From a bacterium (GTDB lineage Bacteria; Bacteroidota; Bacteroidia; NS11-12g; UBA955), in contig JAQSCZ010000032.1 of NCBI GenBank assembly GCA_029945665.1, positions 1 through 36,093 of the forward strand: a stretch of DNA of 36,093 nucleotides. Reading direction: 5' to 3'. Positions 8,271 through 17,001 of the stretch are shown here, in pieces. Each line of letters opens with the position of its first letter. The stretch's first letter is position 1. The notes under the pieces were generated by a model. It saw only the letters and a list, made by a program, of their open reading frames with translations. It made no database searches and had not been told where the DNA came from. The position numbers and the translations under genes are program-made.

Positions 8271-8290
8271 CAATAAATGGTTATTAATTC

Positions 8291-9841
8291 TTAATTGATG
8301 CCATGCATCATTTTCTGCAATTTAGCACTCAAGAAATAAAGAATGGCCGCCGCCACACTCGTCATTATAATAAATAACATAAAGAATTCAAATAGATTGG
8401 TAATTTGGAATCCAATGAAAGATGGATAGTTGGTAACATCTACCACTTCGCCTTCGGCAGCAGTTGGAGGGATTAAAGCGCTTAATGTGCCTGCAAATTT
8501 ATTCGCAGCAGCATTGGCCAAGAACCATGTTCCCATCATCAATGACGATAGTCTCAATGGAGCCAATTTAGAAACCATTGAAAGGCCGATTGGGGATAAA
8601 CACAATTCACCACATGTGTGAATCACATAAAGGCCCATTAACCACCATAAGCTTACTTTAGTGCTTGGGTTTATACCGTGAACAGCAAATGCAATGACCA
8701 CATAACCTAAAGCTACCAAGGCAAGACCAATTGCCATTTTCTTTGGGGAAGAAGGTTCCATTCTTCTTTTGTGTAAATAGCCCCAAATCAAAGTAAATAA
8801 AGGGGCCAAGGCGATTATCGCTAATGGGTTTACAGATTGAAACCATGAAGCAGGCATTTCGCCTCCAAAAATATGTCTATCAGTTTGTTTATCTGCAAAT
8901 AATGTTAATGAAGCTCCAGCCTGTTCGAATGCACCCCAAAAGAAAATAACAAAAAATGCTAAGATGAAAATTACTACAATTCTAGATCGTTCTTGTGAAT
9001 TTAAACTTTTATCAGTCAAAATAACTATGGGCATGATAATCATCGCGCCATAAATAACATAGCCGATTAAATCAACCTCGCTTTTAAACATTTGTTTAAA
9101 GTTTAGCATAAAGAAAACAATGGCAATTGAACCAATAATTGTTAAAATACTTTTCATATCAAGTTTCTTAACAGGCAATCCAAGTTCTTTGCCTTGTTCA
9201 GATATTAAATATTTCTTCTGATAAATAATGAAACAAATTAAACTAATAGCCATGCCAATACAAGCTGCTAAGAAACCCCATTTAAAATGAACATTCTCTG
9301 CCAATGATCCGCAAATTAATGGTGAAAAGAAGGCGCCTAAGTTGATCCCCATGTAAAAAATGGTAAAGGCACTATCTACTCTTCTATCACCTTCGGGATA
9401 TAATTGACCTACCATTGTTGAAATATTTGGTTTAAAAAAACCATTTCCAATAATTAAAGAGGTTAAACCAGCCCACATCAAAGTTATTCCCGGAGCGCCT
9501 GCAGATGAAGCACTTAAGAACATAAAAAATTGACCAATAGACATTAATAGCCCTCCAATGATAATGCTTCTTCTGTTGCCTAAAAATTTATCGCTTAAAT
9601 AACCGCCTAACAAGGGTGTTAAGTACACTAATCCAGTATAACTGCCATATATGTTTGAAGCGTCGGCATCGGTCATCAGAAGCATTTTAGTCATAAATAA
9701 AATGAAGATCGCCCTCATTCCATAATAACTAAATCTTTCCCACATCTCTGTAAAGAACAGAAAATACAACCCTTTTGGGTGGCCTTTGGCGCTGCTCTGG
9801 TTTATATCAGAGTGACCTTGGTCGTCAATAATTACATCCAT
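8291..9841 (-). CDS. POT/PTR-family proton-coupled peptide transporter (second copy)
   Basis: This is a second di-/tripeptide proton symporter of the inner membrane with 516 residues. Helix 1 carries the canonical TEMWERFSYYG motif (Glu32, Glu35, Arg36, Phe37), and the second signature is FFKPNISTMVGQLYPEGDRR with FTIFYMGINLGAFFSPL. Compared with its neighbour it has a hydrophilic N-terminal extension (about 20 residues, MDVIIDDQGHSDINQSS) and a slightly longer loop in the C-terminal half. The matching TM segments (for example GELCLSPIGLSMVSKLAP) show that the two arose by duplication, but they have diverged well. It starts 68 bases after the dipeptidyl peptidase stop with no convincing terminator between, so the two are probably cotranscribed: the peptidase makes dipeptides and this carrier takes them in. 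Confidence 0.93.
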   Translation of the reverse strand: MDVIIDDQGHSDINQSSAKGHPKGLYFLFFTEMWERFSYYGMRAIFILFMTKMLLMTDADASNIYGSYTGLVYLTPLLGGYLSDKFLGNRRSIIIGGLLMSIGQFFMFLSASSAGAPGITLMWAGLTSLIIGNGFFKPNISTMVGQLYPEGDRRVDSAFTIFYMGINLGAFFSPLICGSLAENVHFKWGFLAACIGMAISLICFIIYQKKYLISEQGKELGLPVKKLDMKSILTIIGSIAIVFFMLNFKQMFKSEVDLIGYVIYGAMIIMPIVILTDKSLNSQERSRIVVIFILAFFVIFFWGAFEQAGASLTLFADKQTDRHIFGGEMPASWFQSVNPLAIIALAPLFTLIWGYLHKRRMEPSSPKKMAIGLALVALGYVVIAFAVHGINPSTKVSLWWLMGLYVIHTCGELCLSPIGLSMVSKLAPLRLSSLMMGTWFLANAAANKFAGTLSALIPPTAAEGEVVDVTNYPSFIGFQITNLFEFFMLFIIMTSVAAAILYFLSAKLQKMMHGIN

Positions 9842-9909
9842 AAATTTATTCTTAATTTTATTTATTATTTGGCAATAATATCTATTTTTATTTATAATTC
9901 AATTTACTC

Positions 9910-12090
9910 TTATAAATTCTTTTCAAAGTAGTTGCTAATTTTGGTGAACAAATGCAGGCGTATCTTGCCTCCACGGATCCCGTGATTCGTGTTTGGATAA
10001 TAAGCCGCATCGTATGGAATGTTCTTTTCATTCATCGCTTTAGCCATCTCTACAGCATTCTGAAAATGCACATTGTCATCGGCCGTACCATGGATTAATA
10101 AATAGTTGCCTTTAATCTTCTCAACATGGTTAATCGGGGAGTTAGAATCATATCCATCTGCATTCTCTTGTGGAGTGCGCATATAACGCTCGGTATAAAT
10201 ATTGTCATAATATCTCCAATTGGTTACAGGAGCTACTGCCACAGCTGTTTTGAAATAATCGGCACCAAGTGTTATACAATTACTGGCCATAAATCCACCA
10301 TAGCTCCAACCAAATACGCCGATTCTGTTTTTATTGATATAGTTTTTAGTACCCCAAAATTTAGCTGCTTCGATGTAATCCGTCGTCTCATATTTGCCTA
10401 ATTGTAGGTAGGTCATTTTTTTGAATTCTTCGCCTCTGCCACCACTGCCGCGATTGTCAATAGATATTACAATATAGCCCTTTGCTGCCATGTATTGGTA
10501 CCATAAATAATTGGCACCGGCCCATTGATTTTTTACCGTTTGATAACCTGGTCCGCCATACACAAAAAAGATAACAGGGTATTGTTTGCTGCTGTCGAAA
10601 TTCGGAGGCAATATGCGCCAATAATCAAGGTTCACTTTTTCGCTGCTAGTAAAAGTACCGAAATCTACTTTCCCTAAGTTTTGTGAACTCAATTTGGTGT
10701 TTAATTTAGAATTGTCTTCTAACACTTTTACAAGTTTACCATTGGCCTCGTATAAAGTAAAAGTTGGGGACATGGTAAGCGTTGAAAAATTATCTAAATA
10801 ATATTGCATGCCTTGCATAAAAGTAATGCTATGCCATCCATTCGCAGACGTTAAACGGTTCATTTTTCCTTTTTTAATTTCTATACTGTACAATTGTCTT
10901 TCGCTTGGATTCGAACCCCCACCGATTAACATGCCCGAAGTAAAATACAATATACCTTTGGTTTCATCCAATCCTTTGAACTCATCAATTTCCCAATTTC
11001 CAAAGGTGAGGGCTTTCTCTACCTTCGTTACATAATTATAAATATATAAATGTTCCCAACCGCTTTTTTCACTGCTGTAAATAAAAGATTGATTGTCTTT
11101 CAAAAATGTTAAATGATCGTTTATGCTCACGTAATATTTATTTTTTTCGTTTAGTATCACTTCTGTTGCACCGCTTTCTGCATCTGCAAATAAGAGTTCC
11201 CATTCGTTTTGGTGACGGTTTAATCTTTGTATCGATAATTTACCTGGGGTGTTGCTCCACTGCATGCGAGGTAAATATTGGTCGCGTTCGCTGCCAGTAT
11301 TGCATTTAACTATTTTGCTTGATGTTAAATTGTAAATGTATATGTCTACAGCGCTATTGCTTTCGCCTGCTTTAGGGTATTTAAATGTTTCGAGTGATGG
11401 ATATAAATTGCCATAGATTACCATTTGAAATTCTTTTACTTTGCTTTCGTCAAAACGATAAAAAGCCAAATATTTGCCATCTTTACTATAGCTAAAACCC
11501 TTGCTCATACTAAATTCTTCTTCATACACCCAATCAACCGCGCCGTTGATTATTGCATTCTTTTTTCCATCAGTGGTAATGGCTGTTTCTGTTTTTGTAA
11601 CTAAATCGTAACTGTATAAATTGTTGTTGTAAACATAGGCCACCTTGCTTGCATCTGCATTAAAATCGGCATACATTATTTTATGGTCCGTAATTTTTTG
11701 AAAGGTTTTATTTATAAGGTCGAACACATATGTATTGCTTGCACCAGAGTGGCGGTAAACAGCTTCGAAACCATTGGTGATAATTGCTTTTTTTTCATCT
11801 TTGCTAAAACCAAAATTTTCAATTGAAATGGGTTTGCCATTGTCTATAAAATTAGCAGTTGAAAAAATAGGACCTAGTTTATTGCCTGTTTTTATATCAT
11901 AACGGTTGCAGGAGATTGATTTGTCTTCATTGGGGTCGAGTTGGCAATAGCTTTTTCCATCGGTCATGCCTTGAAAGCCTTGAACGAATTTAGGGGAATA
12001 TTCGCGACTGTTCCAAATGTTTTCGAGGGTGAGCTGAGCGCTTGCTTGCAATGATAACCCAAGTATGAGCGCAATAAATAATTTCTTCAT
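9910..12090 (-). CDS. Dipeptidyl peptidase IV-like serine peptidase (family S9B), exported
   Basis: This prolyl-oligopeptidase-fold enzyme removes dipeptides, usually Xaa-Pro, from peptide N-termini in the periplasm. A signal peptide (KKLFIALILGLSLQASA, cleavage before Gln19) is followed by a beta-propeller of about 450 residues, then the alpha/beta-hydrolase domain. The catalytic triad is intact: Ser596 in GWSYGG, Asp671 in HGTADDNVHFQ, His703 in NTNHGI. The propeller holds DWVYEEEF at 186-193, the paired glutamates that bind the substrate's free amino end in DPP-IV. The length of 726 residues is normal. It is the first gene of a likely unit with the POT transporter downstream. A TATTTTCG sequence on the minus strand (12109-12116) is one base off the -7 consensus and could be its promoter. 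Exact cleavage preference is inferred. Confidence 0.95.
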   Translation of the reverse strand: MKKLFIALILGLSLQASAQLTLENIWNSREYSPKFVQGFQGMTDGKSYCQLDPNEDKSISCNRYDIKTGNKLGPIFSTANFIDNGKPISIENFGFSKDEKKAIITNGFEAVYRHSGASNTYVFDLINKTFQKITDHKIMYADFNADASKVAYVYNNNLYSYDLVTKTETAITTDGKKNAIINGAVDWVYEEEFSMSKGFSYSKDGKYLAFYRFDESKVKEFQMVIYGNLYPSLETFKYPKAGESNSAVDIYIYNLTSSKIVKCNTGSERDQYLPRMQWSNTPGKLSIQRLNRHQNEWELLFADAESGATEVILNEKNKYYVSINDHLTFLKDNQSFIYSSEKSGWEHLYIYNYVTKVEKALTFGNWEIDEFKGLDETKGILYFTSGMLIGGGSNPSERQLYSIEIKKGKMNRLTSANGWHSITFMQGMQYYLDNFSTLTMSPTFTLYEANGKLVKVLEDNSKLNTKLSSQNLGKVDFGTFTSSEKVNLDYWRILPPNFDSSKQYPVIFFVYGGPGYQTVKNQWAGANYLWYQYMAAKGYIVISIDNRGSGGRGEEFKKMTYLQLGKYETTDYIEAAKFWGTKNYINKNRIGVFGWSYGGFMASNCITLGADYFKTAVAVAPVTNWRYYDNIYTERYMRTPQENADGYDSNSPINHVEKIKGNYLLIHGTADDNVHFQNAVEMAKAMNEKNIPYDAAYYPNTNHGIRGGKIRLHLFTKISNYFEKNL

Positions 12091-12170
12091 GGTTGAATAT
12101 ATAAACCACGAAAATAGGAGAAAAATGGGTTATAAACACGTGATTGATTAGAAGTGCAACCGTTTTTTTT

Positions 12171-12290
12171 AACACAAAAGGCACAAAAGAAAAACCTTAA
12201 GTCGCATGCGTGTGAACCTTGAAACTATTAAAAAAATAGCATCAATTTTCTTCGTGACATAACTGACCTTGCTTTTGTGGCTTTTGTGTT
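12171..12290. repeat. MITE-like element: 19-bp imperfect terminal inverted repeats around 82 bases
   Basis: The left arm AACACAAAAGGCACAAAAG (12171-12189) and the right arm CTTTTGTGGCTTTTGTGTT (12272-12290) are inverse complements at 18 of 19 positions. Each arm is itself made of two similar CACAAAAG halves. The interior has no open frame and no transposase. The right arm runs into the first base of the stop codon of the YyaL-like gene. The rest of the interval 12091-12289 shows only the probable upstream region of the dipeptidyl peptidase gene. Confidence 0.65.
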
Positions 12291-14299
12291 TAATTGTTTT
12301 CTACACTGTATGCCTCTGGCGCATTGCATACATAATCTTTACAAAGATACACCAGTGCTTCGCCCTTATATTGTTTGCCTTCGAAAAGTGGAATCGCTGT
12401 AACTTTACCAGCAAATCCAACAATGGCATTGGGCTGAATGTAGTATTGTTTCAATGGTAAAGTGTTTCTTAAATCCTCAGGGCCCGATAAAATTATTTGA
12501 TGCGTTCCTTCTTCTTTGAACAATTGTAAAGCGGCCCAATGGCTGTACCAAGGCGCACTTTTTTTAATACTAGGCGTTAATGCATTTAACATGGTATTGG
12601 CTAAAACATACCAATCGGTATGTGAAAAATAAAAAGATAACCGCCATAGGTTATGCGCCATAATACTATTGCCGCTGCTTATCACATCATCGTTTACATC
12701 GTATTTAGGGGCAATTAAAGTTTCGCTATTGTTGGAGTTGAATTCGAAGAAACCATTTTTCTTGTTGTAAAAATTAGCAATGGTATATTCACAAATTTCT
12801 TTTGCTTTTAATAAATGTGTTTCGTTAAATGTCGCTTGATAGGTAGTAATTAATCCATCAATGAGTGTGGCATAGTCTTCGAGAAATGCATCGATTTTTA
12901 CATGCTCATTTTTACTTGTTCTTTTCAATCCTTCGGCTGAATAATAAATTTTCAAAATAGTATCAGCCAATGTATTTGATTGACCGGAAAACTGAGGTTC
13001 ATTAAGCCATATAGCGGCTTCAGCCAATGCTTTCAACATTAAATTATTCCAACTGCAAATGCATTTATCATCTAGCCCAGGTGCAATTCTTTTGGAACGA
13101 AATGTTTTTAATTTTACTAAACTATTTGCAACCAATGCCTCCAGTTTTTGTTCCTCAATGCCTAGCTGTTGAGAAGCCTTATCAATGGTATCTATGGCAT
13201 ATAAAATATTCCTACCTTCTTCCCAATTGCCACTCGGAATGCATTGGTAATAACGACAGAAATCACCAGCCTCTGCACCTAATACTGTTGTTAATTCATC
13301 GTATGTGAAAGTGTAATACAAGCCTTCAACACCTTCGCTATCGGCATCGTAAGCCGAATAAAATAAGTCCGATTTTGATTTCATTTCACTGTTGCAAAAA
13401 GCTAAAGTCTCTAATGCAATTTTTTTATAGAAATAATTTTGTGAAACCGCATAAGCATAACTATACAAACTAATTAATTGTGCATTGTCGTATAACATTT
13501 TTTCGAAGTGTGGAGCGAACCAGCGATTGTCCACAGAATAACGGGCAAAACCGCCACCTACTGCATCGTAGATGCCGCCAAGGGCCATTTGTTTCAGGGT
13601 AAACAAACCCATGTTTTTTGCCAAATCATTGTTTTTTAAAACCCCATATTGCAATAAGTAACGGTAGTTAGAAGGCATAGGGAATTTAGGTGCTCTTTTC
13701 GGTCCGCCATAAACCGTATCATACTGCGCTTCAAAAACAGATAAAACATCTGTGCTGATATTTTCATGATTATCTGAATCGGATAAGGCAGGGGCCAAAC
13801 TCATGTTGGCGATGCCTTGACTCAGCTTTTTCGCATAGTCTATCGCAGTAGTTGGTTCCTTTTGCCATAAGCCGTGCAGATTTAAAAGTATCTCTTGCCA
13901 GCGCTCTTTAGGCGCATAAGTCATGGCATGCAACGGACGTTTGTCGGGCAATGTGAAAGCATTTAATGGCCAACCACCATTGCCGTTTACCAACTGACAA
14001 GCATCCATGTAGATTTGATCGACATCTGGTAATTCTTCTCTGTCAATTTTAATACATACAAAATTTTCATTCATAATAGCTGCTGTTGCATCATCTTCGA
14101 AACACTCGTGAGCCATTACATGGCACCAATGACAGGCGCTATAGCCAATGCTAACAATCATTAATTTATTTTCTGTTCGCGCTTTTTCAAATGCCTCCTC
14201 ACCCCATTCGTACCAATCGACAGGATTGTGCGCATGCTGAATTAAATAAGGACTTAAAGAATTAATTAAGCGATTTGTTTTTTTGTATGAATTTTCCAA
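12290..14299 (-). CDS. yyaL: Thioredoxin-domain protein of the YyaL / SPATA20 (DUF255) family
   Basis: This large conserved cytosolic protein has no firmly established reaction. Residues 1 to about 165 form a thioredoxin-like domain with the family signature [20 protein letters not shown] at 10-29 and the CHWC motif (Cys56, Cys59) in [22 protein letters not shown] follows. The rest is an alpha/alpha-toroid related to N-acylglucosamine 2-epimerases and glycosidases, with [24 protein letters not shown] and [15 protein letters not shown] in the usual order. The length of 669 residues is normal and the frame is intact. The start is a TTG at 14299, because no ATG precedes the conserved N-terminus. 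It is divergent from tex, with the tex promoter element starting three bases from this start codon. No signal peptide is present. The family assignment is strong; its function is open. Confidence 0.9.
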   Translation of the reverse strand: MENSYKKTNRLINSLSPYLIQHAHNPVDWYEWGEEAFEKARTENKLMIVSIGYSACHWCHVMAHECFEDDATAAIMNENFVCIKIDREELPDVDQIYMDACQLVNGNGGWPLNAFTLPDKRPLHAMTYAPKERWQEILLNLHGLWQKEPTTAIDYAKKLSQGIANMSLAPALSDSDNHENISTDVLSVFEAQYDTVYGGPKRAPKFPMPSNYRYLLQYGVLKNNDLAKNMGLFTLKQMALGGIYDAVGGGFARYSVDNRWFAPHFEKMLYDNAQLISLYSYAYAVSQNYFYKKIALETLAFCNSEMKSKSDLFYSAYDADSEGVEGLYYTFTYDELTTVLGAEAGDFCRYYQCIPSGNWEEGRNILYAIDTIDKASQQLGIEEQKLEALVANSLVKLKTFRSKRIAPGLDDKCICSWNNLMLKALAEAAIWLNEPQFSGQSNTLADTILKIYYSAEGLKRTSKNEHVKIDAFLEDYATLIDGLITTYQATFNETHLLKAKEICEYTIANFYNKKNGFFEFNSNNSETLIAPKYDVNDDVISSGNSIMAHNLWRLSFYFSHTDWYVLANTMLNALTPSIKKSAPWYSHWAALQLFKEEGTHQIILSGPEDLRNTLPLKQYYIQPNAIVGFAGKVTAIPLFEGKQYKGEALVYLCKDYVCNAPEAYSVENN

Positions 14300-14309
14300 A
14301 ATAGATTTG
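14282..14309 (+). promoter_or_regulatory. Promoter of tex
   Basis: TTTG at 14282-14285 and a perfect -7 element TAGATTTG at 14302-14309 are separated by 16 bases. This spacer is slightly short, but the same spacer is found before guaA. The leader to the ATG at 14359 would be about 45 bases and contains the purine-rich AAGAAAAGAGAG just before the start. Confidence 0.5.
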
Positions 14310-14358
14310 TGGCTTGTGTCGACTTAAAAGTCAATACAAAAATAAGAAAAGAGAGCAG

Positions 14359-16470
14359 ATGAGAGAAAAAATAAATTTCATAAAACAGCAAACCCAATTA
14401 TCAGAGAAAGCGATACAAGCAGTTGTAAAATTAAATGAAGAGGGCGCAACTGTTGCTTTCATAGCGCGTTATAGAAAGGATGCCACCGATAATATGGACG
14501 AGTTGGGTATTTTAGATGTTATAAAATATGAGAACTATTATAATGAATTGGTAAAGCGCAAAGAATTTGTTTTAGAAAGCATACAATCGCAAGATAAATT
14601 AACACCCGAACTGAAGCAAAAAATTGAAGCTTGTATGGATAAGGATGTGTTAGAAGATTTATACTTGCCTTATAAACAACGCAAAAAAACAAGAGCAGAT
14701 ATAGCGCGTGAAAAAGGATTAGAACCTTTAGCGAAAATTATTTTAGCTCAAAGAGAATCGGATGTAGAATATGCGGCACAAAGGTATGTGAATGCTAAAG
14801 TAATAGATGTGGTTGAAGCGATTCAAGGCGCAATGGATATTGTGGCGCAATGGATTGCCGATGATGCCGATACCCGAAGTATGCTTAGGCAGCGTTTTGA
14901 ACAACATGCTTTTATTGAAACAAAAGTGGGCAAAGGCAAAGAAAAAGAAGGTGAGAAGTACAAGGATTATTTTAAGTATTCCGAGAAAGCAGCCAATGCC
15001 CCTTCGCATCGCATCATGGCCATTATGCGTGCAACCGACGAAGGGATTTTGAAATTGGGGATTGCACCCGATGAGGAAAGAACTTTAGAGGCCATCGATT
15101 ACAAATGGATAAAAAGAGGAAGTGCCACGGAAAATTACATGTTGGATGTTACCAAGGATGCTTATAAAAGATTACTTCTTCCTTCTATTGAAAATGAAAT
15201 AAAACAAAAATTATTTGAAAAGGCAGAGGCAGATGCTATTAAAATATTTGCAGATAATTTACAACAGTTGTTATTGTCATCGCCTTATGGGAATAAGCGC
15301 ATCCTGTCTGTCGATCCTGGTATTCGCACTGGTTGTAAAACTGTTTGTTTAAACGAAAATGGCAATTTGTTGCACCATACAGTTTTGTTTTTTAATTCAG
15401 AGAACGACAGAATGAATTCTACCAATCAAATTCAAAAACTTGTAAAGGAATTTAAACTAGAAGGCATAGCAGTGGGCAATGGAACAGCGGGAAGAGATAC
15501 TGCAGATTTTATAAAAGGGCTAGGTCTTGATTTGCCTGTGTTTTTAGTGAATGAAGATGGCGCTTCGGTGTATTCTGTTTCAGAAATTGCGCGCAAAGAA
15601 TTTCCCGATCACGATGTAACAGTGAAAGGTGCCGTGAGTATAGGTCGTCGCCTGATTGATCCATTGGCCGAGCTTGTTAAGATAGATGCCAAGAGCATGG
15701 GCATAGGACAATATCAGCATGATGTGAATCAAACCAAATTGAAACAGGCATTGGATGAAACGGTAGAAATATGTGTGAATAGAGTAGGTGTAAATTTAAA
15801 TACGGCAGGCGAAGAATTGTTGAAACATGTTTCGGGACTAGGACCAGTATTAGCAAAAAATATCATAGAGCACCGCAATAAAAATGGTGAGTTTAAATCG
15901 CGCGAGGAGTTAAAGAAAGTAGCGCGTTTGGGCGATAAGGCGTATGAACAATCCGCTGGTTTTTTGCGAGTACCTTCGGGTAAAAATCCATTGGATAGGA
16001 GTGGTGTTCATCCCGAACAATACAGCAATGTAAAAAAGATGGCGACCTTGGCAGGTGTAGCGGTTGATGAGTTAATTGGCAATGCCACATTAATCAAAAA
16101 AGTAGCTGAATTAACAGAAGTAAAGACACAAATGGGGGAGTTTACTTTTAAGGATATTTTAAAAGAATTGGAGAAGCCAGGGCTTGATCCTAGGGTGCCT
16201 TTGAGCGAGGAAGTATTTGATGCAGGCATACGCAAAATGGAAGATTTGCAAGTGGGTATGACGATAAAAGGCATAGTCGCCAACATTACGAATTTTGGAG
16301 CATTTATTGATATTGGTATAAAGCAGAGTGGCTTGTTGCATATTTCCGAAATGGCCAATCATTTTATTAAAAGTCCGGCAGAAGTTGTAAAGCTTAATCA
16401 GCAACTCACATTAAAGGTCAAAGAAATTGATTTCGAAAGGCAGCGCATTGCCTTGACTTTGAAATTTTAG
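14359..16470 (+). CDS. tex: Tex-family RNA-binding transcription accessory protein
   Basis: Tex is a nucleic-acid-binding protein related to eukaryotic Spt6 that acts in transcription and RNA handling. From ATG 14359 it has 703 residues. Domains in order: the helical Tex N-terminus (FIARYRKDATDNMDE, DLYLPYKQRKKTRAD), the YqgF/RNase-H-like domain starting near residue 315 (ILSVDPGIRTGCKT, then AVGNGTAGRDT), the helix-hairpin-helix region around 480-545 (NTAGEELLKHVSGLGPVLAK, REELKKVARLGDKAYEQ), and a C-terminal S1 domain from about 632 (GMTIKGIVANITNFGAFIDI, GLLHISEM). The 15 extra codons up to a TTG at 14314 would overlap the promoter and were excluded. A strong bidirectional terminator lies 21 bases after the stop. 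Confidence 0.96.
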   Translation: MREKINFIKQQTQLSEKAIQAVVKLNEEGATVAFIARYRKDATDNMDELGILDVIKYENYYNELVKRKEFVLESIQSQDKLTPELKQKIEACMDKDVLEDLYLPYKQRKKTRADIAREKGLEPLAKIILAQRESDVEYAAQRYVNAKVIDVVEAIQGAMDIVAQWIADDADTRSMLRQRFEQHAFIETKVGKGKEKEGEKYKDYFKYSEKAANAPSHRIMAIMRATDEGILKLGIAPDEERTLEAIDYKWIKRGSATENYMLDVTKDAYKRLLLPSIENEIKQKLFEKAEADAIKIFADNLQQLLLSSPYGNKRILSVDPGIRTGCKTVCLNENGNLLHHTVLFFNSENDRMNSTNQIQKLVKEFKLEGIAVGNGTAGRDTADFIKGLGLDLPVFLVNEDGASVYSVSEIARKEFPDHDVTVKGAVSIGRRLIDPLAELVKIDAKSMGIGQYQHDVNQTKLKQALDETVEICVNRVGVNLNTAGEELLKHVSGLGPVLAKNIIEHRNKNGEFKSREELKKVARLGDKAYEQSAGFLRVPSGKNPLDRSGVHPEQYSNVKKMATLAGVAVDELIGNATLIKKVAELTEVKTQMGEFTFKDILKELEKPGLDPRVPLSEEVFDAGIRKMEDLQVGMTIKGIVANITNFGAFIDIGIKQSGLLHISEMANHFIKSPAEVVKLNQQLTLKVKEIDFERQRIALTLKF

Positions 16471-16491
16471 TTTTAGAAAATATAAGAATTG

Positions 16492-16522
16492 AAAAAAACA
16501 TACCGTTCGGTATGTTTTTTTT
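16492..16522 (+). terminator. Bidirectional terminator between tex and the convergent membrane-protein gene
   Basis: Arms 16492-16505 and 16508-16521 pair perfectly over 14 positions, with CATACCG facing CGGTATG and A/T tracts on both ends. Poly-T follows on both strands, so it can end both tex and the convergent 16527-16898 gene. Confidence 0.9.
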
Positions 16523-16526
16523 GAAC

Positions 16527-16898
16527 TTAAAAATCAAGGATGTTCCAAAATAAACTTTCTCTGAAAAGGAAGAGAAGAATGAGGATTAAAAGAAAAAAAT
16601 GCAACAAAATATTTTTACTATTCTCCATCAAATAAACCATTGTTAAAAAGTAAATAAACTCAGCGGTAATGAGAAAGCAACTAATCAGAATCACAAAAGC
16701 TGAAAACATGTAGGGTAGTTCATTGTCATTGATATAAAACGACTTGTATCGAATTCCAATTAGCAACAGCACAATCATCAAAAGGTCTGCACTAATCAAT
16801 AGCCAATTGATTGCTTTCAAAACTTTGGAAGCCCGTTTTAATTGTAGTACATTTTTTAAATTGGTCTCGAACGAACTGACCGTATTATTGGGTGGCAT
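16527..16898 (-). CDS. Small membrane protein of unknown function, three transmembrane segments
   Basis: I do not recognise this 123-residue protein. It has a polar N-terminus of about 27 residues with basic LQLKRASKVLKA, then three hydrophobic stretches: about 30-48 (WLLISADLLMIVLLLIGI), 64-92 (around MFSAFVILISCFLITAEF) and 98-112 (LLHFFLLILILLFLF). A few residues follow the last one. It is probably an inner-membrane protein. No motif, signal peptide or cysteine pair is visible. Its reality is supported by length, by an ordinary membrane-protein composition, and by a terminator placed 5 bases past its stop. It is convergent with tex and divergent from the large surface protein at 17002. A clear promoter was not found. 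Confidence 0.6.
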   Translation of the reverse strand: MPPNNTVSSFETNLKNVLQLKRASKVLKAINWLLISADLLMIVLLLIGIRYKSFYINDNELPYMFSAFVILISCFLITAEFIYFLTMVYLMENSKNILLHFFLLILILLFLFRESLFWNILDF

Positions 16899-16952
16899 TT
16901 GAATAAACTCATTTAACGTTTAAGATTAACTTTTATTATGCAATTAATTTAG

Positions 16953-16960
16953 TACATTTG
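16953..16960 (+). promoter_or_regulatory. -7 promoter element of the large surface-protein gene
   Basis: TACATTTG fits TAnnTTTG exactly, 41 bases before the ATG at 17002. A TTTT run at 16931-16934 stands at an 18-base distance where the -33 box would be. A second near match, TTGATTTG, lies at 16970-16977. Confidence 0.4.
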
Positions 16961-17001
16961 TAATTAAGCTTGATTTGTAAATATAAGAATACAATGTCAT
17001 T

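Noticed and set aside
9863-9880. Hairpin TATTATT / AATAATA between the dipeptidyl peptidase and transporter genes
   Set aside because: The stem is only A and T and no T tract follows on the minus strand, so it is not convincing as a terminator.
10895-10925. A tRNA T-arm-like sequence (GGTTCGAATCC type) on the minus strand
   Set aside because: It lies inside the dipeptidyl peptidase coding frame (GGGSNPSERQ) and no acceptor stem, D-arm or anticodon arm can be drawn around it.
12269-12460. Plus-strand frame opposite the YyaL-like gene
   Set aside because: It is antisense to an intact, conserved protein and shows no ribosome site or family pattern.
16008-16358. A 116-codon minus-strand frame inside tex
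   Set aside because: It is a shadow of the conserved helix-hairpin-helix and S1 region of tex, with no independent support.
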